A DNA stretch of 7,255 nucleotides, from contig RFHZ01000489.1 in NCBI GenBank assembly GCA_003696125.1, forward strand, positions 1-7,255, read 5' to 3'. Source of the stretch: Nitrospinota bacterium. GTDB taxonomy: Bacteria > Tectomicrobia > Entotheonellia > J063. The position numbers and the translations under genes are program-made. Below, piece after piece: positions 1 to 6,318 of this stretch (positions within the stretch are counted from its first letter, which is position 1; each line of letters begins with the position of its first letter). Below the pieces are notes generated by a model. It was given only the letters and a program-made list of their open reading frames with translations, had not been told where the DNA came from and did no database searches.

Positions 1-2
1 CT

Positions 3-290
3 ATGCTACCCGCTGCCCGTGTTACCGATATGCATGTGTGTCCCATGGTTACCGGTCTGGTGCCGCATGTGGGCGGCCCCATCCTGCCACCAGGAGGTAT
101 CACGGTCCTGATCGGTGGCCTGCCTGCTGCCCGGGTTACGGATATGGCTGCCTGTGTAGGCCCGCCAGATGTGATTGCTCTGGGAAGCTTCACCGTCCTG
201 ATCGGTGGGCTACCTGCCGCCCGCATGGGAGACATGACCGCCCACGGTGGGACCATTGTCATGGGGTATCCCACCGTGCTGATCAAGTAA
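3..290 (+). CDS. PAAR-domain spike-tip protein, compact and without a fused effector
   Basis: A 95-residue protein made almost entirely of PAAR repeats. Three copies of a PAAR[VM]xDM motif occur at about residues 3-10, 41-48 and 71-78, and the turn TVLIGG comes before the second and third. In the family this fold makes a small cone that caps the VgrG/gp5-like spike of type VI secretion systems and related contractile injection systems, with a metal ion bound near the tip. Candidate metal ligands visible here are His11, Cys13, His22, Cys51 and His81 (assignment inferred). The length matches stand-alone PAAR proteins, and no toxin or adaptor extension follows. The ATG is at base 3, so its ribosome binding site lies off the window, and a slightly earlier start cannot be excluded. 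No other secretion gene is in the window, so it is either the last gene of a cluster to the left or an orphan. Whether it serves a T6SS or another injection system cannot be decided here. Confidence 0.9.
   Translation: MLPAARVTDMHVCPMVTGLVPHVGGPILPPGGITVLIGGLPAARVTDMAACVGPPDVIALGSFTVLIGGLPAARMGDMTAHGGTIVMGYPTVLIK
101..226 (+). repeat. Internal coding repeat of the PAAR gene, 90-base period
   Basis: About 34 bases starting at 101 recur starting at 191 with roughly five mismatches; both copies contain gtcctgatcggtgg. They encode TVLIGGLPAAR twice. A more diverged third copy of the PAAR part lies near base 6. This is the domain's own threefold repeat showing at DNA level, not a mobile or regulatory repeat. 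Confidence 0.7.
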
Positions 291-308
291 TAGCGGCTTA
301 AAAGGAGG

Positions 309-515
309 CTATTCTACCTTAAAACCGATCTTTACCGTCACCTGCCATTGCCTGACGGCATCGTTATCGATGCTTCCCCGGATCTCCTCTACCTGGAACC
401 ATCGCATCTGACGTATGGTCTTTGCCGCCTTGGCAATGGCGTTCTGAATGGCATCCTCAAGCGTGGTAGAGGAAGTACCGGTTAGTTCAACGAGCTTATA
501 GACCTGATCTTCCAT
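309..515 (-). CDS. Dodecin, flavin-binding small protein
   Basis: A 68-residue protein with the full dodecin layout: an N-terminal strand with VYKLVELTG (residues 5-13), a helix around 18-36, then two strands ending in QWQVTVKIGF (56-65). Dodecins form hollow dodecamers that bind flavins (riboflavin, FMN or degradation products) in pairs between tryptophans, and are thought to store or quench flavin. The key Trp39 (in RWF) and Gln58 (in WQV) are present, 19 residues apart as in the Halobacterium protein. The length is normal for the family. The start is fixed by a strong Shine-Dalgarno sequence, aaggaggag, just upstream of the ATG. The gene stands alone on the minus strand, converging with the PAAR gene (18-base gap) and divergent from the PDZ–SPFH gene. 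I see no clear promoter for it. Confidence 0.95.
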   Translation of the reverse strand: MEDQVYKLVELTGTSSTTLEDAIQNAIAKAAKTIRQMRWFQVEEIRGSIDNDAVRQWQVTVKIGFKVE

Positions 516-517
516 CT

Positions 518-526
518 CTCCTCCTT
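518..526 (-). promoter_or_regulatory. Ribosome binding site of the dodecin gene
   Basis: On the minus strand aaggaggag lies two bases (counting from the final g) before the ATG. Its aagga core has normal spacing of about six bases. It is the strongest Shine-Dalgarno sequence in the window, suggesting efficient translation of dodecin. Confidence 0.7.
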
Positions 527-534
527 AACTCCAG

Positions 535-555
535 GCCCCAACGGTGGGGCTTTTT
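535..555 (+). terminator. Rho-independent terminator, rightward
   Basis: A perfect six-pair GC-rich stem (gcccca 535-540 with tggggc 545-550) has a four-base loop (acgg) and is followed at once by five T. The T run is on the + strand side, so it would stop rightward transcription. The only + strand gene upstream is PAAR, 245 bases away and on the far side of the dodecin gene. On the minus strand the same hairpin would sit in the dodecin leader. Confidence 0.65.
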
Positions 556-573
556 CTCCCAAGCTCTGGTTTA

Positions 574-614
574 GACGCATAGCCATAATGGTAGCGGAAG
601 CGTCCTGAAGACGC
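574..614 (+). other. Competing hairpins in the divergent intergenic region
   Basis: The pentamer gacgc occurs at 574-578 and 610-614, and its complement gcgtc lies between them at 600-604. The middle copy can pair with the left copy (enclosing the small palindrome ccataatgg at 583-591) or with the right copy (loop ctgaa), but not both. The arrangement could be a small structured leader or operator, or chance. It lies upstream of the promoter proposed at 645-674, so it would not be in a transcript started there. No known riboswitch class was recognised. Confidence 0.3.
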
Positions 615-644
615 AAGGTAGAAACCCGGTTCTGTCAAAAGTAC

Positions 645-674
645 TTGCCTCGTCAGAGTGTTTCAGGCGATAAT
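645..674 (+). promoter_or_regulatory. Candidate sigma-70 type promoter for the PDZ–SPFH gene
   Basis: TTGCCT (645-650, four of six to the -35 consensus) is followed after 18 bases by GATAAT (669-674, five of six to the -10 consensus). Transcription would start near 681, leaving a leader of about 40 bases before the ATG at 722 but only about 14 before the alternative TTG at 695. It is the only good-looking pair seen in the divergent region; it is inferred from sequence alone. Confidence 0.4.
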
Positions 675-721
675 AGGAGAGGGAAAAAGAAAAATTGATC
701 AGGAAAAGGCGATATACCCCG

Positions 722-2113
722 ATGGTCAAAAGAGTAGCTCTGATATACTGGAGCAGTATCGTCTGCTTCCTGCTCCTCCTGCTGGGAGGGAGAGGTGAGG
801 CCGCAACCGAACGGAAGCAGCTCGGCATCTACGTGCAAAACCTTACCCCCCGCATTGCCCGGCTCAACGACCTTCCCTCGGAGAAAGGCGTCATGGTCAT
901 CGGGGTGATCCGGGGAAGTCCGGCCGAACAGAGCGGGATCCAGCGGGGAGATATCCTCCTGCGCTATAATGGAGAGAGCATCACCGATGTGGCCCAACTC
1001 CAGGCGTTTGTGGCCCAGACCCAGCCTGGTGCTGTAGTCACTTTATCCCTGCTGCGTAACGGCAAGCTCCACCGTATCCGTACCACGGTAGAAGAGGCCG
1101 AAGCTGTAGAAGTCCCTCCCAGCAGAGTCCCTGTTGACGATCGATTCCTGCGCGTGCTCCTCTTTGTGGCCGTGCTTCTCCTCATCCTGGTCGGCATCAT
1201 CAACCACCTCCTCCCCATCCTCTCCCGTCACCTCGCCGACGGTACCCTCCTCTCTTCCCTGGGTTCGTGGCGCCAGTGGATAGGCTGGGGGATAAGCCTC
1301 GGTGTAACCCTCCTTCTCCTCTGGTCTGCCCTGGTCATCATTCCCCCAGGGTACCGTGGGGTCGTCTTCAATCTCTTTTTCGGCATGCAACCCACCGTCC
1401 TCTCCGAAGGCGTGCACCTGGTCTTCCCTTTACTCGACCGGGTGACACGCTACGACGTGCGGAGCAGGACGTACACGGTGCGGAGTGTGGTTGAGCGCCG
1501 CGGAGAGGAGGAGAAATTCTATGGGTTATGGATGCCTACCCGGGATGGGATGAAGATCGGTCTCGATATCACGGTACGCTATCGCCTCGATCCCGACCGC
1601 CTGGTAGAACTCCACCAGACGGTCGGTTCTGCCTTTGACACCAAGATCGTTCATCCTGCTGTACGCAACATCGTCCGTCTGGTCGTGGCCAAGTTCAGCG
1701 CTTCTGATCTCTACGGTCCCAGCCGCTGGGCGGTACAGGGCGAAATCGAAGATCGATTAAAAGAAGCCCTGATTCGCCATGGGATCATCTGTGAAGCCTT
1801 CTTTTTGCGATCCCTCTCTTTCCCGCAGGATTTTGAAAGGAGCCTGCAACACAAGATGATTGCAGCCCAGAAGATTCATGAACTCGACTTTGCCGTGGTC
1901 CAGGCAGAAAAGCGGTCGGCAGCCCGGCAGGTGGAGGCCCAAGGGGAGGCGCAGGCATTAGAGATTATCAACAAGAGCCTGCAGGATCGTCCTCACCTCT
2001 TGCGATACCTCTGGATCAAACGCCTCCCCCCTTCGGTCAAGGTCATGGTTATTCCCCCTTCGAAGCAGAAGCCGTTCTGGCAACGAAAAAAACGATCCCG
2101 GTCGCCACGTTAA
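722..2113 (+). CDS. PDZ domain + SPFH (prohibitin/stomatin-like) membrane protein
   Basis: 463 residues from the ATG at 722. In order: basic N-terminus with a hydrophobic stretch (about 4-22) and a signal-peptidase-like site near GEA; a HtrA-type PDZ domain (about 33-125) with LGIYV, SPAEQSGIQRGD and NGESI; a hydrophobic segment (about 142-168); a short basic loop; another hydrophobic segment (about 186-206); an SPFH domain beginning PPGYRGVVF (about 208-375); a helical Ala/Glu/Gln-rich stretch (about 375-422); and a C-terminal VKVMVIPP strand before a basic tail. SPFH proteins such as HflK/HflC form ring scaffolds around membrane proteases such as FtsH. Inferred topology, if the first segment is cleaved, puts both PDZ and SPFH outside the cytoplasm. 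I see no protease active site. A TTG at 695 would add nine residues; the ATG is preferred because it gives a compact signal peptide and fits the proposed promoter. The partner is unknown. The 3' end converges on pilT, 17 bases away. Confidence 0.88.
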   Translation: MVKRVALIYWSSIVCFLLLLLGGRGEAATERKQLGIYVQNLTPRIARLNDLPSEKGVMVIGVIRGSPAEQSGIQRGDILLRYNGESITDVAQLQAFVAQTQPGAVVTLSLLRNGKLHRIRTTVEEAEAVEVPPSRVPVDDRFLRVLLFVAVLLLILVGIINHLLPILSRHLADGTLLSSLGSWRQWIGWGISLGVTLLLLWSALVIIPPGYRGVVFNLFFGMQPTVLSEGVHLVFPLLDRVTRYDVRSRTYTVRSVVERRGEEEKFYGLWMPTRDGMKIGLDITVRYRLDPDRLVELHQTVGSAFDTKIVHPAVRNIVRLVVAKFSASDLYGPSRWAVQGEIEDRLKEALIRHGIICEAFFLRSLSFPQDFERSLQHKMIAAQKIHELDFAVVQAEKRSAARQVEAQGEAQALEIINKSLQDRPHLLRYLWIKRLPPSVKVMVIPPSKQKPFWQRKKRSRSPR

Positions 2114-2130
2114 GGAAAAGGGTGCGGTCG

Positions 2131-3210
2131 TCACTGCCGACGAAAGAAGCTGGCAGAGCCGAGATAGCGTTGGAAGGTCTCCTTATCGATGGCCTTGGCA
2201 TAGGCTTCTTCTGGGGTAATCAGCTTCTGTCTCAGGAGTTCGGCGATGGCCTGGTCCATGGTCTGCATCCCTTCCCTCTTACCGGTCTGTATGATAGAAG
2301 GGATCTGAAAGGTCTTCCCCTCCCGGATCAGGTTGGCCAGAGCAGGGGTGGCCACCAGAATTTCGAGGGCAGCGATCCTTCCCTTCCCATCAGCCCGCCG
2401 GAGCAGTTGCTGGCAGATCACCCCCTTTAACACCTCGGCCAGAACGGTCCGTACCTGTTCCTGTTGGGTGGCAGGGAAGACATCCACAATGCGGTCAACC
2501 GTGGCCGCAGCGGTGGTCGTATGGAGAGTGGCCAGTACCAGGTGGCCGGTTTCGGCAGCGGTCAGGGCCAAAGAGATGGTCTCCAGATCCCGCATCTCCC
2601 CGATCAGGATTACATCCGGATCTTCACGCAAGGCGGAGCGGAGGGCCTGGGCAAAAGAGCGGGTGTGCGAGCCGACCTCTCGATGCGTGATCAGCGCTTT
2701 TTTATTCTGGTGCAGGAACTCTAAGGGGTCCTCAATGGTAAGGATATGGCAGCGGCGTTCCTCGTTAATCAGGTCGATCAGGGCGGCTAAGGTGGTCGTT
2801 TTTCCACTCCCCGTGGGACCGGTCACCACGATGAGCCCTTTTTCGAGGTGGGCAAAGCGGGCAAGTCCCTTGGGGAGGTGGAGTTCGGCCAGGCTAAGCA
2901 CGCGGTCTGGAATGATCCGAAATACCCCTCCTATCCCGTACTGCTGTTGAAACAGGTTGGTACGGAATCGTCCGATCCCCGGGATGGCATAGGCAAAATC
3001 ACACTCCCCTTGTTCCTGAAACATCCGTTGCTGCTCTGGACTCATGATCTCTCCCAACATCTCCTGGCAGACCTCCGGGGAGAGCCTGGCTTCGGAAAGG
3101 GGATGGAGTTCTCCATGAATCCGTACCAGTGGAGAGAGTCCGGCACGAATGTGCAGATCAGACGCCCCCATCTCCTTAGCCTGCTTGAGTAACATATCAA
3201 TCTTGGCCAT
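2131..3210 (-). CDS. pilT: Type IV pilus retraction ATPase PilT
   Basis: 359 residues, close to the usual PilT length of about 345-370. PilT is a cytoplasmic hexameric ATPase at the pilus base that drives pilus depolymerisation, powering twitching, surface sensing and DNA uptake. Visible in order: the N-terminal PAS-like domain with GASDLHIRAGLSP (15-27); Walker A GPTGSGKTTT (131-140); Asp box with TIEDPLEF (158-165); Walker B DVILIGEMRD (199-208); His box TGHLVLATLHT (221-231); and the retraction-linked motif ALANLIREG (290-298), a variant of the AIRNLIRE sequence typical of PilT and absent from extension ATPases. All catalytic boxes look intact. No pilB, pilC, pilM-Q or pilU is nearby, which is common because pilT is often apart from pilus assembly genes. 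The ATG used gives the canonical N-terminus; the Shine-Dalgarno sequence is weak (gaggg very close to the ATG). It lies 88 bases downstream of the Nudix gene in the same direction; co-transcription is possible. Confidence 0.96.
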   Translation of the reverse strand: MAKIDMLLKQAKEMGASDLHIRAGLSPLVRIHGELHPLSEARLSPEVCQEMLGEIMSPEQQRMFQEQGECDFAYAIPGIGRFRTNLFQQQYGIGGVFRIIPDRVLSLAELHLPKGLARFAHLEKGLIVVTGPTGSGKTTTLAALIDLINEERRCHILTIEDPLEFLHQNKKALITHREVGSHTRSFAQALRSALREDPDVILIGEMRDLETISLALTAAETGHLVLATLHTTTAAATVDRIVDVFPATQQEQVRTVLAEVLKGVICQQLLRRADGKGRIAALEILVATPALANLIREGKTFQIPSIIQTGKREGMQTMDQAIAELLRQKLITPEEAYAKAIDKETFQRYLGSASFFRRQ

Positions 3211-3298
3211 AGTCCCTCGCCATCTTCCTGCGCTCTTTACTCGTTGCCAACCTCAAGAGTTCAGCCCTCATTCCCCTTGACAATGCTCACTCCCCTTG

Positions 3299-3838
3299 CT
3301 AGAGTAAGGGAAGATCCCTTCCTTCCTCCGGTAACGGGGATGGATAGTGTTGCAGGTACCACTGGAAGAGCAAACGGAAAGGGGGAGTAAACCGCTCTGG
3401 ATCCTGATGCAGCAGTTGCACGATCGTTGAGAGAGGGTAAAACCCTCCTTCAGCAATCTCTTCCGGGTGAAAGCGAGGAGGAGCATCGGTCCGGGTCCGG
3501 AAGAGGACCGTATGTTCCATGGCCATCTCTCGACTGGCAGGGAACTTCCCCAGCATCTCTAGGCTGCTCTGTAATCCCAGCTCTTCTTCCAGCTCCCGCC
3601 GGGCGGCTTCCCAGTACGACTCTCCGCTACGCAGATGGCCAGATGCCGAAGAGGTATAGCGCAGGGGAAACTCGTCTTTGGTGGCCGAACGCTTCTGCAA
3701 GAGTAACTCCTCCTGTGAGTTCAACACAAAGATATGAACAGCCCGGTGCGGCAGGCCTCTGGCATGTACCTCGCTGCGCGGGGCCTGACCGATCACCTGA
3801 TCGTGTGCATCAACCACGTCGAAGATCTCTTCTGCCAT
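3299..3838 (-). CDS. Nudix hydrolase, YfcD / IPP-isomerase-like subgroup
   Basis: 179 residues. A complete Nudix box, GX5EX7REUXEEXGU, runs from Gly67 to Leu89 with Glu73, Arg81-Glu82, Glu85-Glu86 and Gly88 in place; the acidic residues bind the divalent metals used to split nucleoside-diphosphate-type substrates. The N-terminus (DVVDAHDQVIGQAPR, then GLPHRAVHIFVLN and LLLQKRSATKDEFPLRYTSS) follows the pattern of E. coli YfcD and of type 1 isopentenyl-diphosphate isomerase. The isomerase's active-site cysteine region is replaced by SSASGHL, so isomerase activity is unlikely; the substrate is unknown. The start is an ATG with aggaagag about three bases upstream, and the N-terminus aligns with family members without extension. 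It is divergent from the S41 protease gene over 63 bases and sits upstream of pilT on the same strand. No functional link to pili is evident. Confidence 0.9.
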   Translation of the reverse strand: MAEEIFDVVDAHDQVIGQAPRSEVHARGLPHRAVHIFVLNSQEELLLQKRSATKDEFPLRYTSSASGHLRSGESYWEAARRELEEELGLQSSLEMLGKFPASREMAMEHTVLFRTRTDAPPRFHPEEIAEGGFYPLSTIVQLLHQDPERFTPPFRLLFQWYLQHYPSPLPEEGRDLPLL

Positions 3839-3885
3839 ATGCTCTTCCTCGTCTTGCCTCCTGCTCTAAGGTGCCCTCTCCCGAG

Positions 3886-3891
3886 AAAGGA
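3886..3891 (+). promoter_or_regulatory. Ribosome binding site of the S41 protease gene
   Basis: aaagga ends ten bases before the ATG at 3902. It supports that start over the ATG at 3895, which opens only a four-codon frame (atg ata gat gtc taa). Confidence 0.5.
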
Positions 3892-3901
3892 ACCATGATA
3901 G

Positions 3902-5161
3902 ATGTCTAAGAAACTCTGCTGGTTAGTAGGACTCCTCTTCTTCCTGGTCGGATGCGGTGGTGGAGATGGGAGCAGCGATCTCCCTCCCCAGGATGCCCAA
4001 ACAGCCCTACGTGACGAAGTCTTCTTCCTCCTGAAGACGCACTTTCTCTACCCAGACCGGCTTCCTTCCACTCCAGACCTCTTTTCTACTGCCCAGGAAG
4101 TCGTGGACGCGGTCCAGGACCCTTTCACCCGCCTGGTCACTGCCGAAGGACTCTCCCAGCTCCGGCAAAACCTGCAGGGAACATTTTCGGGAATCGGGAT
4201 AACCATAAACCTCAACCGCGACACAGGCGAGATAACCGTTGTCCAGGTCTTTGAAGATACCCCGGCCGCCAGGGCCGGTTTGCAACCGGGGGATGTGGTC
4301 CTGGCCGTTGATGACGTATCGACGGCTGGTCTCGCCTTAGAAGAGGTGGCAGCCCGGATTCGAGGTGAAGCCGGGACACCGGTAACCCTGTTGCTCAGAC
4401 GGGATGCAGAGACCTTTCCGGTAACGATAGTACGCGAAGAGATCGATATTCCCTCTGTCACCGCACAGATGTTAGAGATAACAGCATCCTCCTCTGGAGA
4501 AACGGCACTCATCGGCTATATTCAGCAAACCACCTTTACCGCAACCACCCTGGATCAGCTTTCCGCTGCCCTGCAGGCAGTAGAAGAGAGTGGGGGACAG
4601 GGAATAATCCTCGATCTGCGCGATAATCCTGGTGGCCGTCTCGATGTCGCCGTGGAGGAAGCTGATCGCTTTATCCCGGCTCACCTTTCCCCCGAGACTC
4701 TTCCCCTCCTCGATTCTCTCGGATGTGCACAGGGCCTGGAGCAAGCAGGGGTGATCACACGCATCCTGGATAGGGAAGAGACACAAAACATCTGCGTTGC
4801 AGATGATTTCAACGGACTCACCCAGACACCCTATCCGCCAGCAGAACTGGCCGTTTCCCTCCCCCTGGTAATCCTGATGAATCAGAATACAGCCAGTGCT
4901 GCCGAACTCCTGATCGCTGCCCTGAAGGAAAACTCCCCGCCTCCAACGACCACCATCGGTACCCGCACCTTTGGTAAAGGACTCATTCAGACCATCTTCA
5001 CCTTATCCGATGGCTCCGGCCTGATCGTGACCACGCAGGAATTCCGCACCCCCACCGGGGAGGTGATCAACGAACAGGGGATTTTCCCTGACATCACCAG
5101 CGAGACCGAGGACCCTCTTGAGGTGGCTCTGCAATTTTTCTCCACCATGCTAGGGCTTTAG
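3902..5161 (+). CDS. Lipoprotein carboxy-terminal processing protease (S41 family, PDZ-containing)
   Basis: 419 residues. A lipoprotein signal comes first: basic MSKK, a hydrophobic core and the lipobox LVGC with Cys18, then a Gly/Ser-rich linker. It is therefore probably lipid-anchored on the outer face of a membrane. A helical region (about 30-92) precedes a PDZ domain (about 94-168: GIGITINLN, TPAARAGLQPGDVV). The S41 protease core has the LDLRDNPGG motif (237-245), the nucleophile region NTASAAE with Ser332, and TFGKGLIQ with Lys359 and Gln363, matching the Ser-Lys-Gln arrangement of CtpA/CtpB-type enzymes. These enzymes trim or degrade envelope proteins from the C-terminus, with the PDZ domain gating access. 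Unusual is a longer stretch between LDLRDNPGG and the Ser region (about 255-318) with two cysteines, Cys275 and Cys298, that could form a disulfide. The gene stands alone, divergent from the Nudix gene and convergent with the M19 gene. Confidence 0.95.
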   Translation: MSKKLCWLVGLLFFLVGCGGGDGSSDLPPQDAQTALRDEVFFLLKTHFLYPDRLPSTPDLFSTAQEVVDAVQDPFTRLVTAEGLSQLRQNLQGTFSGIGITINLNRDTGEITVVQVFEDTPAARAGLQPGDVVLAVDDVSTAGLALEEVAARIRGEAGTPVTLLLRRDAETFPVTIVREEIDIPSVTAQMLEITASSSGETALIGYIQQTTFTATTLDQLSAALQAVEESGGQGIILDLRDNPGGRLDVAVEEADRFIPAHLSPETLPLLDSLGCAQGLEQAGVITRILDREETQNICVADDFNGLTQTPYPPAELAVSLPLVILMNQNTASAAELLIAALKENSPPPTTTIGTRTFGKGLIQTIFTLSDGSGLIVTTQEFRTPTGEVINEQGIFPDITSETEDPLEVALQFFSTMLGL

Positions 5162-5196
5162 CGCACGGTAGATATCGGAGCAGAGCCTGCCCATAC

Positions 5197-6318
5197 CTAG
5201 GCTCCCCAGACCTCCCGGAAGACGCGTAGCCAGTTCTCACCCAGGATCTTGCGGATATCCGCTTCCGCATACCCCCTCTCCAGCAGGCCAGCGGTGATCA
5301 GCGGGACGCGGCTTATATCTTCTAACCCCTGTGGAGTCACCGAAATCCCATCAAAGTCTGATCCCAAGCCGACATGCTCTACGCCGACCAGGTTGACGAT
5401 GTAGTCGATATGATCGAGGATGAGGGAAAAGGGGACAGGAGGGATTACCGCCCGGGCGAGTTGCTCCACCGCCCGCTCGCGGGCCAGGAGATCATCCGCC
5501 CATTCTTCCTGGATCTGCTGGTAGGTCTCACTCTCCACCATCTCTTCCCAGGCGGCACTCGCCTGGGAGGAGAGGAAGGGAGGAAAGTAGTTTATGCCGA
5601 TGACACCACCCCGTCTGGCCAGGGCACGAATCTGGTCATCCTTGAGGTTGCGGTGATGGGGAGCGAGGGTATAGGCGTTAGAATGGGAGGCGATGACCGG
5701 ACGGGTAGAGACATCCAGCACATCCCAGAAGGTCTCTTCAGAGGCGTGAGAGATATCGATGATCATGCGCAAACGATCCATCTCCCGGATCACCTCACGT
5801 CCAAAATCGGTCAATCCCCCATGATTGGGAATGGTCTGGTGGGGACCACTTCCATCAGCCCAGTTGTTGTTGTTGAAGTGGGTAAGGGTCATGCTGCGCA
5901 CCCCGAGTCGATGGAACATCCGCAGGATACCCAGATCATCCTCAATCCCATGTCCCCCTTCTACGGTCAAGACCAGAGCAATCTTCCCCTTCTGCACCCC
6001 CTGCTCGATTTCCCCTACGGTACGGGCCAGGGTGAGATCGCCCGGATGGCGAGCGAGCAATCGATACATGGTATCGATCAATTTCAATACACGGCTGGCA
6101 CACCGGTCAGGCATCAGGGAAGCAGGGGTATAACAGGCGCAGAGCAGGACCTTGACTCCCCCCTCTCGCAGGCGTGGGATATCGATGTGCCCCTCCCGGT
6201 TCCGGATACCCAGATCGCGTTTCCCATCCAGCACCCAGATCAACGTATCGTTATGCGTATCCACCACGAGAGCGGAACGATGAAGCTCCAGAGCGTGAGC
6301 CGGAATCGTGGTCATCAC
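5197..6318 (-). CDS. Membrane-dipeptidase-like metallopeptidase (peptidase family M19)
   Basis: 373 residues with every expected zinc-site and substrate residue of the renal dipeptidase family: His22 and Asp24 (DTHND), Glu120 (LTVEGGHG), His191 (ISHAS), His212 (ASHSNA), Arg223 and Asp321 (GSDFDG). His191-His212 and His212-Arg223 spacings equal those in human DPEP1 (21 and 11). The family hydrolyses dipeptides, including D-residue-containing ones, in a TIM barrel with two zinc ions. There is no signal peptide, so the enzyme is probably cytoplasmic despite the family name. The start is a GTG at 6318 or the ATG directly after it at 6315. An agaggag Shine-Dalgarno at 6324-6330 sits 5 or 8 bases away, so the ATG is equally good. 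The start overlaps the stop of the PPOX gene (GTGATGA), pointing to translational coupling as the third gene of an operon. The physiological substrate is unknown. Confidence 0.96.
   Translation of the reverse strand: MMTTIPAHALELHRSALVVDTHNDTLIWVLDGKRDLGIRNREGHIDIPRLREGGVKVLLCACYTPASLMPDRCASRVLKLIDTMYRLLARHPGDLTLARTVGEIEQGVQKGKIALVLTVEGGHGIEDDLGILRMFHRLGVRSMTLTHFNNNNWADGSGPHQTIPNHGGLTDFGREVIREMDRLRMIIDISHASEETFWDVLDVSTRPVIASHSNAYTLAPHHRNLKDDQIRALARRGGVIGINYFPPFLSSQASAAWEEMVESETYQQIQEEWADDLLARERAVEQLARAVIPPVPFSLILDHIDYIVNLVGVEHVGLGSDFDGISVTPQGLEDISRVPLITAGLLERGYAEADIRKILGENWLRVFREVWGA

Noticed and set aside
289-313. Inverted repeat aatagc / gctatt between the PAAR and dodecin genes as a bidirectional terminator
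   Set aside because: The six-pair stem is AT-rich with a 13-base loop and no proper T run on either side.
571-624. Cyclic-di-GMP (GEMM) riboswitch, suggested by gacgcatagcc and atggtagc
   Set aside because: The two pieces are directly adjacent; the conserved first helix and the intervening parts of the aptamer are missing, so the fold cannot form.
610-638. Minus-strand promoter for dodecin from a perfect -35 (TTGACA, 633-638)
   Set aside because: No acceptable -10 hexamer occurs 15-18 bases downstream; the candidates read TGCGTC or TTGCGT.
2333-2950. + strand open frame (205 codons) opposite pilT
   Set aside because: Its arginine/serine-rich translation is typical of an antisense shadow; the pilT frame accounts for the sequence.
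3299-3838. Isopentenyl-diphosphate isomerase (idi) as the identity of the Nudix gene
   Set aside because: The general layout is similar, but the essential active-site cysteine region is replaced by SSASGHL.
3427-3909. + strand open frame (160 codons) opposite the Nudix gene, running into the S41 start
   Set aside because: The Nudix box on the minus strand is complete, and the + strand product has no recognisable pattern.
5184-5203. agcct / aggct inverted repeat between the convergent S41 and M19 genes as a terminator
   Set aside because: The stem is only five pairs, no T tract follows, and it runs into the M19 coding end.
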